Source: Ruminococcaceae bacterium YAD3003 (GTDB lineage: Bacteria > Bacillota > Clostridia > Saccharofermentanales > Saccharofermentanaceae). From it: a DNA stretch of 64,000 bases. This document shows, piece by piece, positions 47,476 through 56,592 of this stretch (positions within the stretch are counted from its first letter, which is position 1; the number at the start of each line of letters is the position of its first letter). The translations under genes were made by a program, and so were the position numbers. The stretch spans positions 1 through 64,000 of the forward strand of contig FNPA01000002.1 of assembly GCA_900107185.1 (NCBI GenBank), given 5' to 3'. The notes beneath the pieces were generated by a model. It had not been told where the DNA came from, made no database searches, and saw only the letters and a list, made by a program, of their open reading frames with translations.

Positions 47476-49032
47476 GTGGATCTTAAAACAACAGCTCTCG
47501 GAATCGAATTGGGTTCCACCAGAATCAAAGCAGTACTTATCGATGAGAATCATCTGCCCATAGCATCGGGCGACTTCGAATGGGAGAACCAGTTAGTTAA
47601 CGGAATCTGGACTTATTCAGAGGAGATGATCCACCAGGGAATCCGTGAATGCTATAAGGCATTGAAATCAGATGTTGAATCGAAGTTCGGTGTTAAGCTT
47701 ACAACAGTCGGCGCCATCGGAATCTCTGCCATGATGCACGGCTATCTTCCTTTCGATAAGGACGGAAACAGACTTGCCGAGTTCAGAACCTGGCGTAATA
47801 CGATTACCGGTGAAGCAGCTGAGAAGCTTACAGACCTCTTAGGATTCAATATTCCGCAGAGATGGAGCATTGCGCATTTTTATCAGGCAATCCTCAATAA
47901 TGAGAGCCATGTTAAGGATGTAGCATTCCTTACAACTCTCGCAGGTTATATCCATTGGACTTTAACAGGTGAGAAGGTTATGGGTGTAGGCGAAGCATCA
48001 GGAATGTTCCCAATCGACAGCTCAACATGTGATTACAATGAGACGATGGTCCAGAAGTTCAACGGACTTACAGGTCTCGATTTAAGAAGCATCCTTCCTA
48101 AGGTAGTTTCTGCAGGTGAATATGCAGGTAAGCTCACAGAATCAGGCGCTAAGTTCCTTGATCCTGAGGGCGATCTCGAGCCTGGTATTCCTCTCGCACC
48201 TTGTGAAGGTGATGCCGGTACAGGAATGGTTGCTACGAATTCTGTCCGTATCAGAACAGGTAATGTCAGTGCAGGAACATCTGATTTTGCCATGATCGTA
48301 GTTGATCACGATCTTGGTGTTCACAGAGAGATCGATATGGTTACAACACCTGACGGTGCACCCGTTGCGATGGTTCACTGCAATAACTGCACATCTGATA
48401 TCAATGCATGGGTTAATCTTTTCTCCGAGTTTGCAAATCTTATGGGTGCTTCATACAGCAAGGGCGAGCTCTTTACTAAGCTCTTCCAGGTTGCGGAAGA
48501 AGGCGATGCTGACTGCGGCGGACTCCTGTCTTATAACTACTTCTCAGGTGAAGGTGTAACTGATCTTGATGAAGGCAGACCTGTTTTTGCGAGAATGCCT
48601 GACAGTTCTTTTACCATCGCAAACTTCATGAGAACACATCTTTATTCCGCTCTTGCTACTCTTAAGATCGGTATGGATATTCTCCAGAGAGAAGAGCAGG
48701 TTAAGATTGATAAGCTCCTGGGCCATGGCGGTTTCTTTAAGACTCCCGGAGTCGGCCAGAGAATGCTCAGCGCAGCAGTTAATGCGCCTGTTTCAGTTAT
48801 GAAAACAGCAGGCGAGGGCGGTCCTTACGGAATGGCACTCCTCGCATCTTACATGCTTAACCGCGCTGAAGGTGAGACATTGCCTGATTATCTTGATAAC
48901 AAGGTATTTGCTGATGCCGAGTGTTCTACTATAATGGCTGATAGCGCTGACGTTGAAGGCTTTGCAAAGTTCCTTGCGAGCTACGTAAAGGCGCTTCCTG
49001 TTGAGAAGACTGCTACGGAGGTATTCGGCTGA
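47476..49032 (+). CDS. FGGY-family sugar kinase, probable L-ribulokinase
   Basis: A 518-residue carbohydrate kinase. N-terminal phosphate loop: [14 protein letters not shown] (residues 7-20); substrate domain phrases [13 protein letters not shown] and RTWRNT; C-terminal ATP part [16 protein letters not shown] and [12 protein letters not shown]. It starts with GTG behind a perfect AAGGAGG. It overlaps araD by one base. In the L-arabinose pathway a kinase makes the L-ribulose-5-phosphate used by AraD, so ribulokinase is the best guess, although the sequence is not a classic AraB and another pentulose is possible. Confidence 0.8.
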   Translation: MDLKTTALGIELGSTRIKAVLIDENHLPIASGDFEWENQLVNGIWTYSEEMIHQGIRECYKALKSDVESKFGVKLTTVGAIGISAMMHGYLPFDKDGNRLAEFRTWRNTITGEAAEKLTDLLGFNIPQRWSIAHFYQAILNNESHVKDVAFLTTLAGYIHWTLTGEKVMGVGEASGMFPIDSSTCDYNETMVQKFNGLTGLDLRSILPKVVSAGEYAGKLTESGAKFLDPEGDLEPGIPLAPCEGDAGTGMVATNSVRIRTGNVSAGTSDFAMIVVDHDLGVHREIDMVTTPDGAPVAMVHCNNCTSDINAWVNLFSEFANLMGASYSKGELFTKLFQVAEEGDADCGGLLSYNYFSGEGVTDLDEGRPVFARMPDSSFTIANFMRTHLYSALATLKIGMDILQREEQVKIDKLLGHGGFFKTPGVGQRMLSAAVNAPVSVMKTAGEGGPYGMALLASYMLNRAEGETLPDYLDNKVFADAECSTIMADSADVEGFAKFLASYVKALPVEKTATEVFG

Positions 49033-49721
49033 TGCTTGAAGAACTTAAGAAGATAGTATGTGAGGCAAATCTGCTTTTGCCAAAGCACGGACTGGTTACA
49101 TTTACATGGGGTAATGTCAGTGGTATCGACCGTGAGAAAGGTCTCGTAGTCATTAAGCCTTCCGGTGTTGAGTACGATCACATGACGGCTGATGACATGG
49201 TTGTTGTTGATTTGGACGGCAAGGTAGTTGAAGGTAAGTGGAAGCCTTCTTCTGATACTGCTACACACGTTGTCCTTTATAAGGCTTTCCCTAATATTGG
49301 AGGCGTTGTACATACACATTCACGCTGGGCAACCAGTTTTGCACAGGCAGGAATCGCTATTCCTGCTATGGGTACAACACAGGGCGACTATTTCTACGGT
49401 GATATCCCTTGCACACGTCCCATGACTGATGAAGAGATCAAGGGCGAGTATGAGAAGGAAACAGGCAACGTTATCGTTGAGACTTTCGCAGGTTTGGATC
49501 CCGATGCAATTCCTGCTGTTAATGTTTATTCCCACGGACCGTTCTGCTGGGGTACTGATCCGATGAATGCAGTGCATAACGCAGTAGTTATGGAAGAGGT
49601 TGCATTCATGGACTACCACGCACTGATGCTCAATCCCGAACACAGGGACATGCAGCAGACGTTGCTGGATAAGCACTACCTAAGAAAACACGGAGCTAAC
49701 GCTTATTACGGACAGGGCTGA
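49032..49721 (+). CDS. araD: L-ribulose-5-phosphate 4-epimerase
   Basis: A 229-residue class II aldolase-fold, metal-dependent enzyme converting L-ribulose-5-phosphate to D-xylulose-5-phosphate. Motifs: TWGNVSGID (about residues 24-32), KPSGVEYD, the zinc-binding VHTHS, and HGPFCWG with a further histidine. Length is exact for AraD. Its stop codon is part of the terminator stem that ends the operon. The isomerase AraA is not in the window. Confidence 0.93.
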   Translation: MLEELKKIVCEANLLLPKHGLVTFTWGNVSGIDREKGLVVIKPSGVEYDHMTADDMVVVDLDGKVVEGKWKPSSDTATHVVLYKAFPNIGGVVHTHSRWATSFAQAGIAIPAMGTTQGDYFYGDIPCTRPMTDEEIKGEYEKETGNVIVETFAGLDPDAIPAVNVYSHGPFCWGTDPMNAVHNAVVMEEVAFMDYHALMLNPEHRDMQQTLLDKHYLRKHGANAYYGQG

Positions 49722-49743
49722 TGTAAATCAGCCTTTTTCTTTT
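49716..49743 (+). terminator. Terminator of the sugar operon
   Basis: GGCTGAT/ATCAGCC stem with loop GTAA, followed by TTTTTCTTTT. The araD stop codon lies in the first arm. Confidence 0.85.
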
Positions 49744-49771
49744 GGTGGTGGTTTTCGCAATGTACGAAATA

Positions 49772-49797
49772 TTCACGAAAACCGGCTTTTTCGTGAA
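49772..49797 (+). promoter_or_regulatory. Inverted repeat upstream of purD
   Basis: TTCACGAAAA (49772-49781) and TTTTCGTGAA (49788-49797) form a perfect 10-bp inverted repeat. No T-run follows, so an operator is more likely than a terminator. TAAAAT at 49850-49855 is a possible -10 for purD. Confidence 0.4.
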
Positions 49798-49890
49798 ACT
49801 TACGTGAATCGGTCCTATTCTTCTGTACAAAACAACACCCGCGTTGTGCTAAAATACATAAGTTATTTCAATCATTCGGAGGAACTGCTA

Positions 49891-51144
49891 ATGAAGGTTC
49901 TTGTTGTAGGCGGCGGCGGAAGAGAGCATGTTATTTGTTGGAAGCTCAAGCAGGATCCCAGAGTAACGGATCTCTATTGTGCTCCGGGTAACGGTGGTAT
50001 TGCTTCTATTGCTACATGCGTTGATATTAAGGCTACTGATATAGACGGTATGGTCGAATATGCGAAGAAAGAGCAGTTTGATCTCGTCTTCGTTGCACCC
50101 GACGATCCGCTCGCAATGGGTATGGTCGATAAGATGGAAGAAGCAGGCCTCAGAAGCTTCGGCCCTAAGGCTAACGCTGCGATCATCGAAGGCTCAAAGG
50201 CATTCTCTAAGCAGCTCATGAAGAAATATTCCATTCCTACTGCTAAATATGAGATCTTTACTGATGAGCAGGCAGCTCTGGCTTATCTCGAGACACAGCC
50301 GATGCCTATCGTTATCAAGTGTGACGGTTTGGCTCTCGGTAAGGGCGTTATCATTGCCCAGAACCTCGATGAGGCTAAGCAGGCAGTTAAGGACATGATG
50401 GAAGACCAGAAGTTCGGTTCTGCAGGTTCTACGATCGTTATCGAAGAGTGCATGACAGGCCCCGAGCTCACGGTTCTTGCTTTCTCTGACGGCAACACAT
50501 GTGTTCCGATGGTATCTTCAAGAGACCACAAGAGAGCATACGACCATGATGAAGGTCTTAACACAGGCGGTATGGGTGCTGTTACACCTGGCGCTGACAT
50601 GACAGACGAGCTCAAGTCCCGCATTCAGAATGAGATCATCACTCCTACAGTCGAGGCACTCAAGAAAGAGGGCAGACCGTTTAAGGGCGTAATTTATTTT
50701 GGACTCATGCTTACACCTGAGGGACCGAAGGTTGTAGAGTACAATGCGCGTTTCGGCGATCCTGAGGCACAGGCTGTATTGCCTCTCCTCGAGAACAGTC
50801 TCCTTGATATAGTTGATGCTGTTATCGACGGCAAGCTCGACCAGGTTGAGTTCAAGTGGAAGAATAAGTGCTCATGCGTTGTTGTTATGGCATCAGGCGG
50901 ATATCCTCAGAGCTATGCAAAGGGTTATGAGATCACTGGTATTGATACCTGCGGCAAGCTCGTATTCCAGGCAGGCACCGCACTTAAGGACGGTAAGCTC
51001 GTTACAAGCGGCGGACGTGTTCTCTGCGTATACGATGAGGCTGATACTCTCGATGAGGCTATCGACGGCGCATATGAAGGCGTTGCAAAGATCTCTTTCA
51101 AGGATATGCATTTCCGTCACGATATAGGAAGGACACTCGGCTGA
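49891..51144 (+). CDS. purD: Phosphoribosylamine-glycine ligase (GARS)
   Basis: A 417-residue ATP-grasp enzyme joining phosphoribosylamine and glycine in purine synthesis. Start MKVLVVGGGGREHVI is canonical, with CGGAGG upstream; the earlier open frame is not translated. Motifs: IKCDGLALGKGVIIA (ATP loop), GMGAVTPG, and VVEYNARFGDPEAQAVLPLL near the active site. It stands apart from other pur genes, upstream of nadD. Confidence 0.96.
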   Translation: MKVLVVGGGGREHVICWKLKQDPRVTDLYCAPGNGGIASIATCVDIKATDIDGMVEYAKKEQFDLVFVAPDDPLAMGMVDKMEEAGLRSFGPKANAAIIEGSKAFSKQLMKKYSIPTAKYEIFTDEQAALAYLETQPMPIVIKCDGLALGKGVIIAQNLDEAKQAVKDMMEDQKFGSAGSTIVIEECMTGPELTVLAFSDGNTCVPMVSSRDHKRAYDHDEGLNTGGMGAVTPGADMTDELKSRIQNEIITPTVEALKKEGRPFKGVIYFGLMLTPEGPKVVEYNARFGDPEAQAVLPLLENSLLDIVDAVIDGKLDQVEFKWKNKCSCVVVMASGGYPQSYAKGYEITGIDTCGKLVFQAGTALKDGKLVTSGGRVLCVYDEADTLDEAIDGAYEGVAKISFKDMHFRHDIGRTLG

Positions 51145-51147
51145 TAG

Positions 51148-52377
51148 ATGAAGATCGGCATATACGGAGGTTCATTCGATCCTGTCCACAACGGACACAT
51201 AGCAATGATCAAGTCTGCGTTGAAAAGCGGCTTTGTTGACTGTGTGATCGTCGTTCCTTCCGTGCGTAATTCTTTTAAACTTTATGCTAACAAACTCCCG
51301 CCGCCGTACCGCCTCTACATGATGAAGGAGACGGTAGAAGGTCTCGGAATTAAGAACTGCTATGTCAGTGATATTGAGTTTGTTGTAGAAGGTGTCAGTT
51401 ATACCGCTGTTATTCTCGCAAAGCTCACGTCTGATGAATACATAAGAGATTTCCTTATGGCAAATGACGTAAAGCGCAAGAAGGCCGAAGAGCACCATGA
51501 GTTTTACTGGATCATGGGTTCTGATACTCTCGGAACTTTCGAGACGTGGTTTAAACCGGGCGAGATATTGAAGTATGCTGCTTTGCTCACTGCTGTGCGT
51601 CCGGGTGATGATACAGATGTTGACAGGGCTGCTGCGTCTATAAAGAAGAATCTCGGCGGCAGAGTAGAGTTATTCAGATTGGACGGAATTGAGTGTTCAT
51701 CTTCTGAGATAACCAGAAGCGGTGATTTCTCGCAGGTTCCTGAACCTGCCAGAGAATTCATTAATAGACACGCGCTCTATACTGAGAATACTATGCTTAA
51801 CGGCATCAGCGACGAAGCGAAGAAGCAGTTTTTTGATTGCGCCACATGGATGCATAAATATCTCGGCGGCAAGAGACTGCTGCACACGCTTAATGTCGGA
51901 TATCTGTCAGCTCATCTGGCTGAACTCTACGGATGTGATAAGAATAAGGCCCTGATCGCCGGTGCTCTTCATGACTGCGCGAAAGAGCTTCCTATCGAGC
52001 AGCAACTCGAAATGGCAAAGAGATATTCAGGCGACCTTTTTACTGAAAAGAAGATCATTCATTCAGCGGCAGGTGCTACTTTCGTAAAGGAAGAACTCGG
52101 CATTGAAGACAAGGAGATCCTTGATGCCATCTGCTATCACACAACGGGCAGAGGCGGCATGACGGTTCTTGAGAAGATCGTATATCTCGCAGACAAGATC
52201 GAACCTGCCAGAAACTATATGGATCTGGGTCCCATAAGGGAAGCTGCCGAGCACGATCTCGATGAGGCTGTCCGAATGACTGCTGATGCTGTAAGAAACA
52301 AGTTTAAAAGCCAGGGTAGGGAAATGCATCCGGTTACGATTCAAATGATGAAAGAACTGGGAATGACAGACGCTTAA
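51148..52377 (+). CDS. nadD: Fusion of nicotinate-nucleotide adenylyltransferase and YqeK HD hydrolase
   Basis: 409 residues with two enzymes. Residues 1-205 are NadD, which adenylates nicotinate mononucleotide in NAD synthesis: GGSFDPVHNGH (7-17) and SSSEITRSG as the C-terminal SxSxxR-like motif. An insertion of about 30 residues (around 100-115) follows the central strand. Residues about 215-409 are YqeK, an HD-domain symmetric Ap4A hydrolase: RLLHTLNV, ALHDCAKEL, YHTTGR and ADKIEPAR. In Bacillus these are adjacent separate genes. Starts 3 bases after purD. Confidence 0.92.
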   Translation: MKIGIYGGSFDPVHNGHIAMIKSALKSGFVDCVIVVPSVRNSFKLYANKLPPPYRLYMMKETVEGLGIKNCYVSDIEFVVEGVSYTAVILAKLTSDEYIRDFLMANDVKRKKAEEHHEFYWIMGSDTLGTFETWFKPGEILKYAALLTAVRPGDDTDVDRAAASIKKNLGGRVELFRLDGIECSSSEITRSGDFSQVPEPAREFINRHALYTENTMLNGISDEAKKQFFDCATWMHKYLGGKRLLHTLNVGYLSAHLAELYGCDKNKALIAGALHDCAKELPIEQQLEMAKRYSGDLFTEKKIIHSAAGATFVKEELGIEDKEILDAICYHTTGRGGMTVLEKIVYLADKIEPARNYMDLGPIREAAEHDLDEAVRMTADAVRNKFKSQGREMHPVTIQMMKELGMTDA

Positions 52378-52449
52378 CAATAAGTTCAAAACAAGACCAA
52401 TTGTATTGTGTTACAATCAAATCAATAAAGAAAACCAAGGAGACAATTA

Positions 52450-52794
52450 ATGGACAGCAAAGAATTAGCCGCAAAGATTACTGAGATACTTGATTCCAAA
52501 AAGGGTATTGATATTGAGACGATCGATCTGACAGGAAAGACTGTATTGGCAGATTACTTCGTGCTCGCAAGCGGTAATTCAACAACACAGATCAAGTCTT
52601 TGGCTGATGAAGTTGAGTATGTGCTTAAGAAGGATTTTGATATCGTTCCTGATCATATTGAAGGCCGTTCAGGAGACAAGTGGATCCTTCTGGACTATAA
52701 GGATGTTGTCGTTCATGTAATGGGCAGAGAAGAACGCGAGAATTACAACATCGAGAAGTTCTGGGAAACAAAGCGCAGAGAAGGCGAAGAGTAA
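52450..52794 (+). CDS. rsfS: Ribosomal silencing factor
   Basis: A 114-residue RsfS/YbeB/Iojap protein, which binds uL14 and blocks joining of ribosomal subunits under starvation. Core motif: DYFVLASGNSTTQIKSLADEV, then DHIEGRSGDKWILLDYKDVVVHVM. Order nadD-yqeK-rsfS is the usual Firmicutes order. CAAGGAG precedes the ATG; a terminator follows. Confidence 0.95.
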   Translation: MDSKELAAKITEILDSKKGIDIETIDLTGKTVLADYFVLASGNSTTQIKSLADEVEYVLKKDFDIVPDHIEGRSGDKWILLDYKDVVVHVMGREERENYNIEKFWETKRREGEE

Positions 52795-52822
52795 TCTCAG
52801 GATTAACTTAAATTATTATCGG

Positions 52823-52862
52823 AACCGGCAGGGTGTTCACCTTGTCGGTTTTGTCTTTTTTG
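52823..52862 (+). terminator. Terminator after rsfS
   Basis: AACCGGCAGGGTG pairs with CACCTTGTCGGTT, then TTGTCTTTTTT. A second small hairpin, TTGTCGG/CCGACAA (52860-52879), follows at once. Confidence 0.8.
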
Positions 52863-52887
52863 TCGGGAAAAACCGACAAAGGATGGT

Positions 52888-52895
52888 GTTATGCT
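52888..52895 (+). promoter_or_regulatory. Extended -10 box of comEA, likely leaderless
   Basis: TG-T-TATGCT lies 6 bases before the ATG at 52902 (the TG begins at about 52887). Start of transcription is predicted at the start codon. Confidence 0.4.
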
Positions 52896-52901
52896 AATTC
52901 T

Positions 52902-53630
52902 ATGTTAAAGAAAAGCACAGCATCAAAACTTAAGAGTTATATATATCTGTTGGCATTCGTTCTGATAATTATCCTGAGCGCCGTCTATAAGTATGTGTTT
53001 AAGGGTAACGGCGATTTCTCCATAGAAGCATTTAAGAGCAAGAAGACAGCCCATATCACGGAAACATTAGAAACTGTGAATGATACAGAGACGGCAATGC
53101 ATTCTATGGTTTCAGAAACGACTGCGGGAACTACGGAGACTGTCGCGCTGGTTAGTGTATATATCTGTGGTGAGGTAAATTATCCTGGAATATATGAAGC
53201 GCCAAAGGGAGTTATTCTTAACGAGATAATAGAAGATGCCGGAGGGTTCACTGAATCTGCATCCGTGAACAACGTAAATCTCGTTTATCAGATTGAATAC
53301 AACATGTCTATCTATATTCCGTCGGAGGAAGAGATAGAGGAAGGCTTCAGCGGTGGCGACATCATAAGGCGCGACGGCGTATATGTCTGGGGTTCTGGAA
53401 ATAGTGATCCGTCCGGACAGGCATCAGGAACGGGAGAAGTAAAGATTGTTAATATCAATACTGCCACAGAAGATGAATTGAAAACTCTTCCCGGGATTGG
53501 TGATGTCACAGCGAAAGCAATTATCGACTACAGGAACAGTACTCCTTTCGAGACGATAGAAGACATAAAAAAAGTCACCGGAATTGGTGACTCGAAGTTC
53601 AACAGGATAAAAGACTATATCTGCGTGTGA
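52902..53630 (+). CDS. comEA: ComEA-like competence DNA-binding protein
   Basis: A 242-residue membrane-anchored protein: basic N-terminus and one hydrophobic helix (about residues 12-31), a Thr/Glu-rich spacer, an SLBB domain (about 85-155, VSVYICGEVNYPGIYEAPKG), and a C-terminal pair of helix-hairpin-helix motifs (VNINTATEDELKTLPGIGDV...). ComEA binds incoming double-stranded DNA outside the membrane during transformation. comEC is not adjacent. TGTTATGCT, an extended -10 box, ends 6 bases before the ATG and no Shine-Dalgarno site is present. Confidence 0.88.
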   Translation: MLKKSTASKLKSYIYLLAFVLIIILSAVYKYVFKGNGDFSIEAFKSKKTAHITETLETVNDTETAMHSMVSETTAGTTETVALVSVYICGEVNYPGIYEAPKGVILNEIIEDAGGFTESASVNNVNLVYQIEYNMSIYIPSEEEIEEGFSGGDIIRRDGVYVWGSGNSDPSGQASGTGEVKIVNINTATEDELKTLPGIGDVTAKAIIDYRNSTPFETIEDIKKVTGIGDSKFNRIKDYICV

Positions 53631-54632
53631 TCAGGTGTAGCCGTAAAGACCTCTGACACTTACTTCGCCGCTCTTAAGGTCCTCAATAGATCCGTCATCA
53701 AACTTAACCTTTAGAGAATAATCGTCGTTGATGGCGATGGCAGTACCGGTTCTGCCGTTACCGTTCTCGGACATGAGTTTATAAGCTGTAACTTTGCTGC
53801 CTGTCGTAATGTTTAATTCGCGATAACGGCCCAGATAGTAGTCGCTGTTATCAGGCCAGCCGTCTTTGAGTCTGTCCATTGATCTGATTATCTCAGCAGC
53901 GAGTTTTGAACGGAAAAATGTTTTGCCGTCGTTCTCGATAGACAGGGACGTTGCAACATCAGATAGTTCAGACGGGAAGTCTTCAGGCTTCTCATTTACG
54001 TTTACACCAATACCGATAATGCTTGTGTCGATGAAGCCGCTCTCACCCTCAACTGATACTTCTGTGAGAATGCCGCATATCTTTTTTCTGTTCATCAGGA
54101 GGTCATTGACCCATTTAATCTGTGTATCCAGACCGTAGGCATTCTTAATAGCATCTGCAACTGCTACGGCTGTCCAGCTCGTAAGATCAGATATCTTATC
54201 GAATCCGGATTCAGGTCTGAACAGGTAAGACAAGTAGATTCCGACACCTGAAGGAGAGACGAAGTTTCTGCCGCGTCTGCCTTTGCCACTGGACTGGTGA
54301 TCTGCAACTACAACTGTTCCGGATGGTGCGCCTTCGGCAGCAAGGCCCTTCAGGACTGTATTTGTTGAGCCTACAGTATCGAAAACATTGATATCTCCTG
54401 TTCTTCCTGTGGGCAGGAGAGCCGCAATGGAACCTTTCGAAATGATGTCAGGTGAATTCTTTAGAAGGTAACCCTTGTTGGTGGAAGACTCGATCTCGTA
54501 GCCTTCCTGGCGCAGTGTTTTTACGGCTGTATTTATGGCCGCGCGGGTAACACCTAATTTCCTGCTTATGTTCTCTCCTGAGATGTAGCCATCTTCTTTT
54601 GAGATTATTGTTAATACATCATCTTTTAGCAT
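53631..54632 (-). CDS. birA: Biotin-protein ligase with repressor domain
   Basis: A 333-residue BirA. The N-terminal helix-turn-helix (about 1-62, SGENISRKLGVTRAAINTAVK) marks the bifunctional class that also represses biotin genes. The catalytic domain has SSGKGRRGRNF (biotinyl-AMP loop), KWVNDLLMNRKKICGIL, and GIGVNVNE; a C-terminal SH3-like part ends the protein. It biotinylates carboxylase carrier proteins. Its stop codon directly abuts that of comEA on the other strand. AAGGAA precedes the ATG. Confidence 0.94.
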   Translation of the reverse strand: MLKDDVLTIISKEDGYISGENISRKLGVTRAAINTAVKTLRQEGYEIESSTNKGYLLKNSPDIISKGSIAALLPTGRTGDINVFDTVGSTNTVLKGLAAEGAPSGTVVVADHQSSGKGRRGRNFVSPSGVGIYLSYLFRPESGFDKISDLTSWTAVAVADAIKNAYGLDTQIKWVNDLLMNRKKICGILTEVSVEGESGFIDTSIIGIGVNVNEKPEDFPSELSDVATSLSIENDGKTFFRSKLAAEIIRSMDRLKDGWPDNSDYYLGRYRELNITTGSKVTAYKLMSENGNGRTGTAIAINDDYSLKVKFDDGSIEDLKSGEVSVRGLYGYT

Positions 54633-54766
54633 CTATTGTTTTCCTTAGAATAATCAATGATTTTTAGCAATTTTGTATAACTATTTAATCAAAATAATAA
54701 CACTTTGTGTTCATTTTGAGGTAAAATAACTAAGGTAAGTGCTTATTTTTGCTTTATAGGGTGACC

Positions 54767-56524
54767 ATGGGTATATATTCAGTTTCGTTAGCTGTAGTAA
54801 TGTTACTCAGCATGCTGTCTACATTTGCGCTCGTTCTTTTCTCGAGGCGCGGAGCTAAAACGCTTGAAATTCTCCTTTCGGCGTGTGTTATGGTCAGCAA
54901 TATCGGCTATTTCATGCTCTCTTGTTCCAGAACAATAGAAGAAGCCGTTTTGGCGAACTCCATTAGTTATATCGGTGGTCTGTTCTTACCATTATTAGTT
55001 GTTTATATCCTGATCGATTATTCCGGTTCCAAGGTTCCGTTCTGGTTTACCGGTTTTATGATCTTCTTTAACGTTGTAGTTTTCCTTACAACGCTTTTCA
55101 CTGACAGAGTACCTCTGTTTTATGCAGAGCTCACTTTTATTCCGGGTAATCCGTCACTGCTGATCAAGACTCCCGGTCCTATCTATTACGTTAAGTTTAT
55201 TATTCTTGCCGTAGAAGTGGCGCTGGTCGCATTCTTTACTATCCTCACATATCTGGGTAAGAGAAATGCTTCTTTCAGAACAATGATGATCTATGCAGGA
55301 TCTTTACTCGGCGCTGTTATCATCTACGCTGCAAAGGGATTGTTCAATCTCAAGTATGATCTGATGCCTTATTTCTATTTCATCGCATCCGTAATGCTTG
55401 ATTATTTGGTAACGAGAACAACGATTTATAACGTTAACTTAAGTGTTCAGGAGAAGATCGATGAGCTCAGTACATTCGGTTATCTCGTTTTCGACAGGAA
55501 GTTCAGATATGTAGGAAGTAACCCTGTATCCGAGAAGTTCTTCCCTGAAGTTGCTACAGCCAGAATCGACTCAAAGATCAATGCAAAGGATTATGCGTTG
55601 AAGGATCTTCTTAAATGGGTGGTAACAACAGCAACAGATGCTACTGCTGCCAAGAAGACAAAGGGTAAGTTCAAGAAGTCTATCGTAATCAATGACCGTA
55701 GCCCGAATGAGAGAAGATTCCTTGAGTGTGAATTGAGCTTTATCCATTTCGGTTGGGATAACCACGTAACAGGTTATCTGGTTGAGATTTTGGATGACAC
55801 TGAGCAGCACAATAAGACTGAATCATTGAGCTTCAAGAACGAGACACTGGCCAGAGAGGTTGACAGACAGGCTAAGAAGGCTAAGTCAATGCAGATGTCT
55901 ACCATCCTCGGTATGGCGGCCATGATCGAATCTCGTGATAACTCCACAGGCGGTCACATCAACAGAACATCCGCTTGCGTTGCTCTCTTTGTTGAGCATT
56001 TGAGAAAGATGTCTGACTACAACATGAGCGAGAATTATTGGGATGCCGTAATCAACGCTGCACCTCTCCACGATCTCGGTAAGATCGCAGTCGACGATAA
56101 GATCTTAAGAAAGCCTTCCGGCCTTACAGAAGATGAGTATGACGAGATGAAGAAGCATGCTTCTGCCGGTGCTGAGATCATGAGCAAGGTACTTGAGGAC
56201 GTAGACGATAAGGAATTCGTTAAGGTTGCTACCAATGTCGCTCACTATCACCACGAGAAGTATAACGGAACAGGTTATCCTGATATGTTAAGAGGCGAGA
56301 ATATCCCGTTCGAAGCAAGAATAATGGCACTGGCAGACGTTTTCGATGCCCTCGCGAGCAGACGTTATTACAAGGAGCCTATGTCTTACGACGAAGCGTT
56401 CGATATCATCAAGTCTGAGTTAGGCCACCATTTCGATCCCCATCTCGGACGAATCTTCGTAGGCCTTAAGCCTGAGATAATTGAGTTGTACGAATCGTTT
56501 AAGAATACCGATTACGCAAGATAA
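54767..56524 (+). CDS. Membrane HD-GYP cyclic di-GMP phosphodiesterase
   Basis: 585 residues. The N-terminal 220 residues carry about seven hydrophobic segments, like the 7TM sensor domain found before histidine kinases; a PAS-like region (about 235-350) and a short coiled coil follow. The HD-GYP domain is complete: HINRT (first His), LHDLGKIAV (H435, D436), HHEKYNGTGYP (H495, H496), and MALADVFDAL. It should degrade c-di-GMP in response to an external or membrane signal. The start at 54767 has AGGGTG close upstream; TTG and GTG codons further up are alternatives. Confidence 0.9.
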   Translation: MGIYSVSLAVVMLLSMLSTFALVLFSRRGAKTLEILLSACVMVSNIGYFMLSCSRTIEEAVLANSISYIGGLFLPLLVVYILIDYSGSKVPFWFTGFMIFFNVVVFLTTLFTDRVPLFYAELTFIPGNPSLLIKTPGPIYYVKFIILAVEVALVAFFTILTYLGKRNASFRTMMIYAGSLLGAVIIYAAKGLFNLKYDLMPYFYFIASVMLDYLVTRTTIYNVNLSVQEKIDELSTFGYLVFDRKFRYVGSNPVSEKFFPEVATARIDSKINAKDYALKDLLKWVVTTATDATAAKKTKGKFKKSIVINDRSPNERRFLECELSFIHFGWDNHVTGYLVEILDDTEQHNKTESLSFKNETLAREVDRQAKKAKSMQMSTILGMAAMIESRDNSTGGHINRTSACVALFVEHLRKMSDYNMSENYWDAVINAAPLHDLGKIAVDDKILRKPSGLTEDEYDEMKKHASAGAEIMSKVLEDVDDKEFVKVATNVAHYHHEKYNGTGYPDMLRGENIPFEARIMALADVFDALASRRYYKEPMSYDEAFDIIKSELGHHFDPHLGRIFVGLKPEIIELYESFKNTDYAR

Positions 56525-56534
56525 TAAGAAATTA

Positions 56535-56573
56535 AAAAGCCGCGTTCACTTCATCACCGCGGCTTTTCTTTTG
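56535..56573. terminator. Bidirectional terminator
   Basis: AAAAGCCGCG (56535-56544) and CGCGGCTTTT (56558-56567) form a 10-bp stem with A/T runs on both sides, serving the HD-GYP gene and the converging MATE gene. Confidence 0.85.
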
Positions 56574-56592
56574 ATTTGTATTAAGCATCAGT

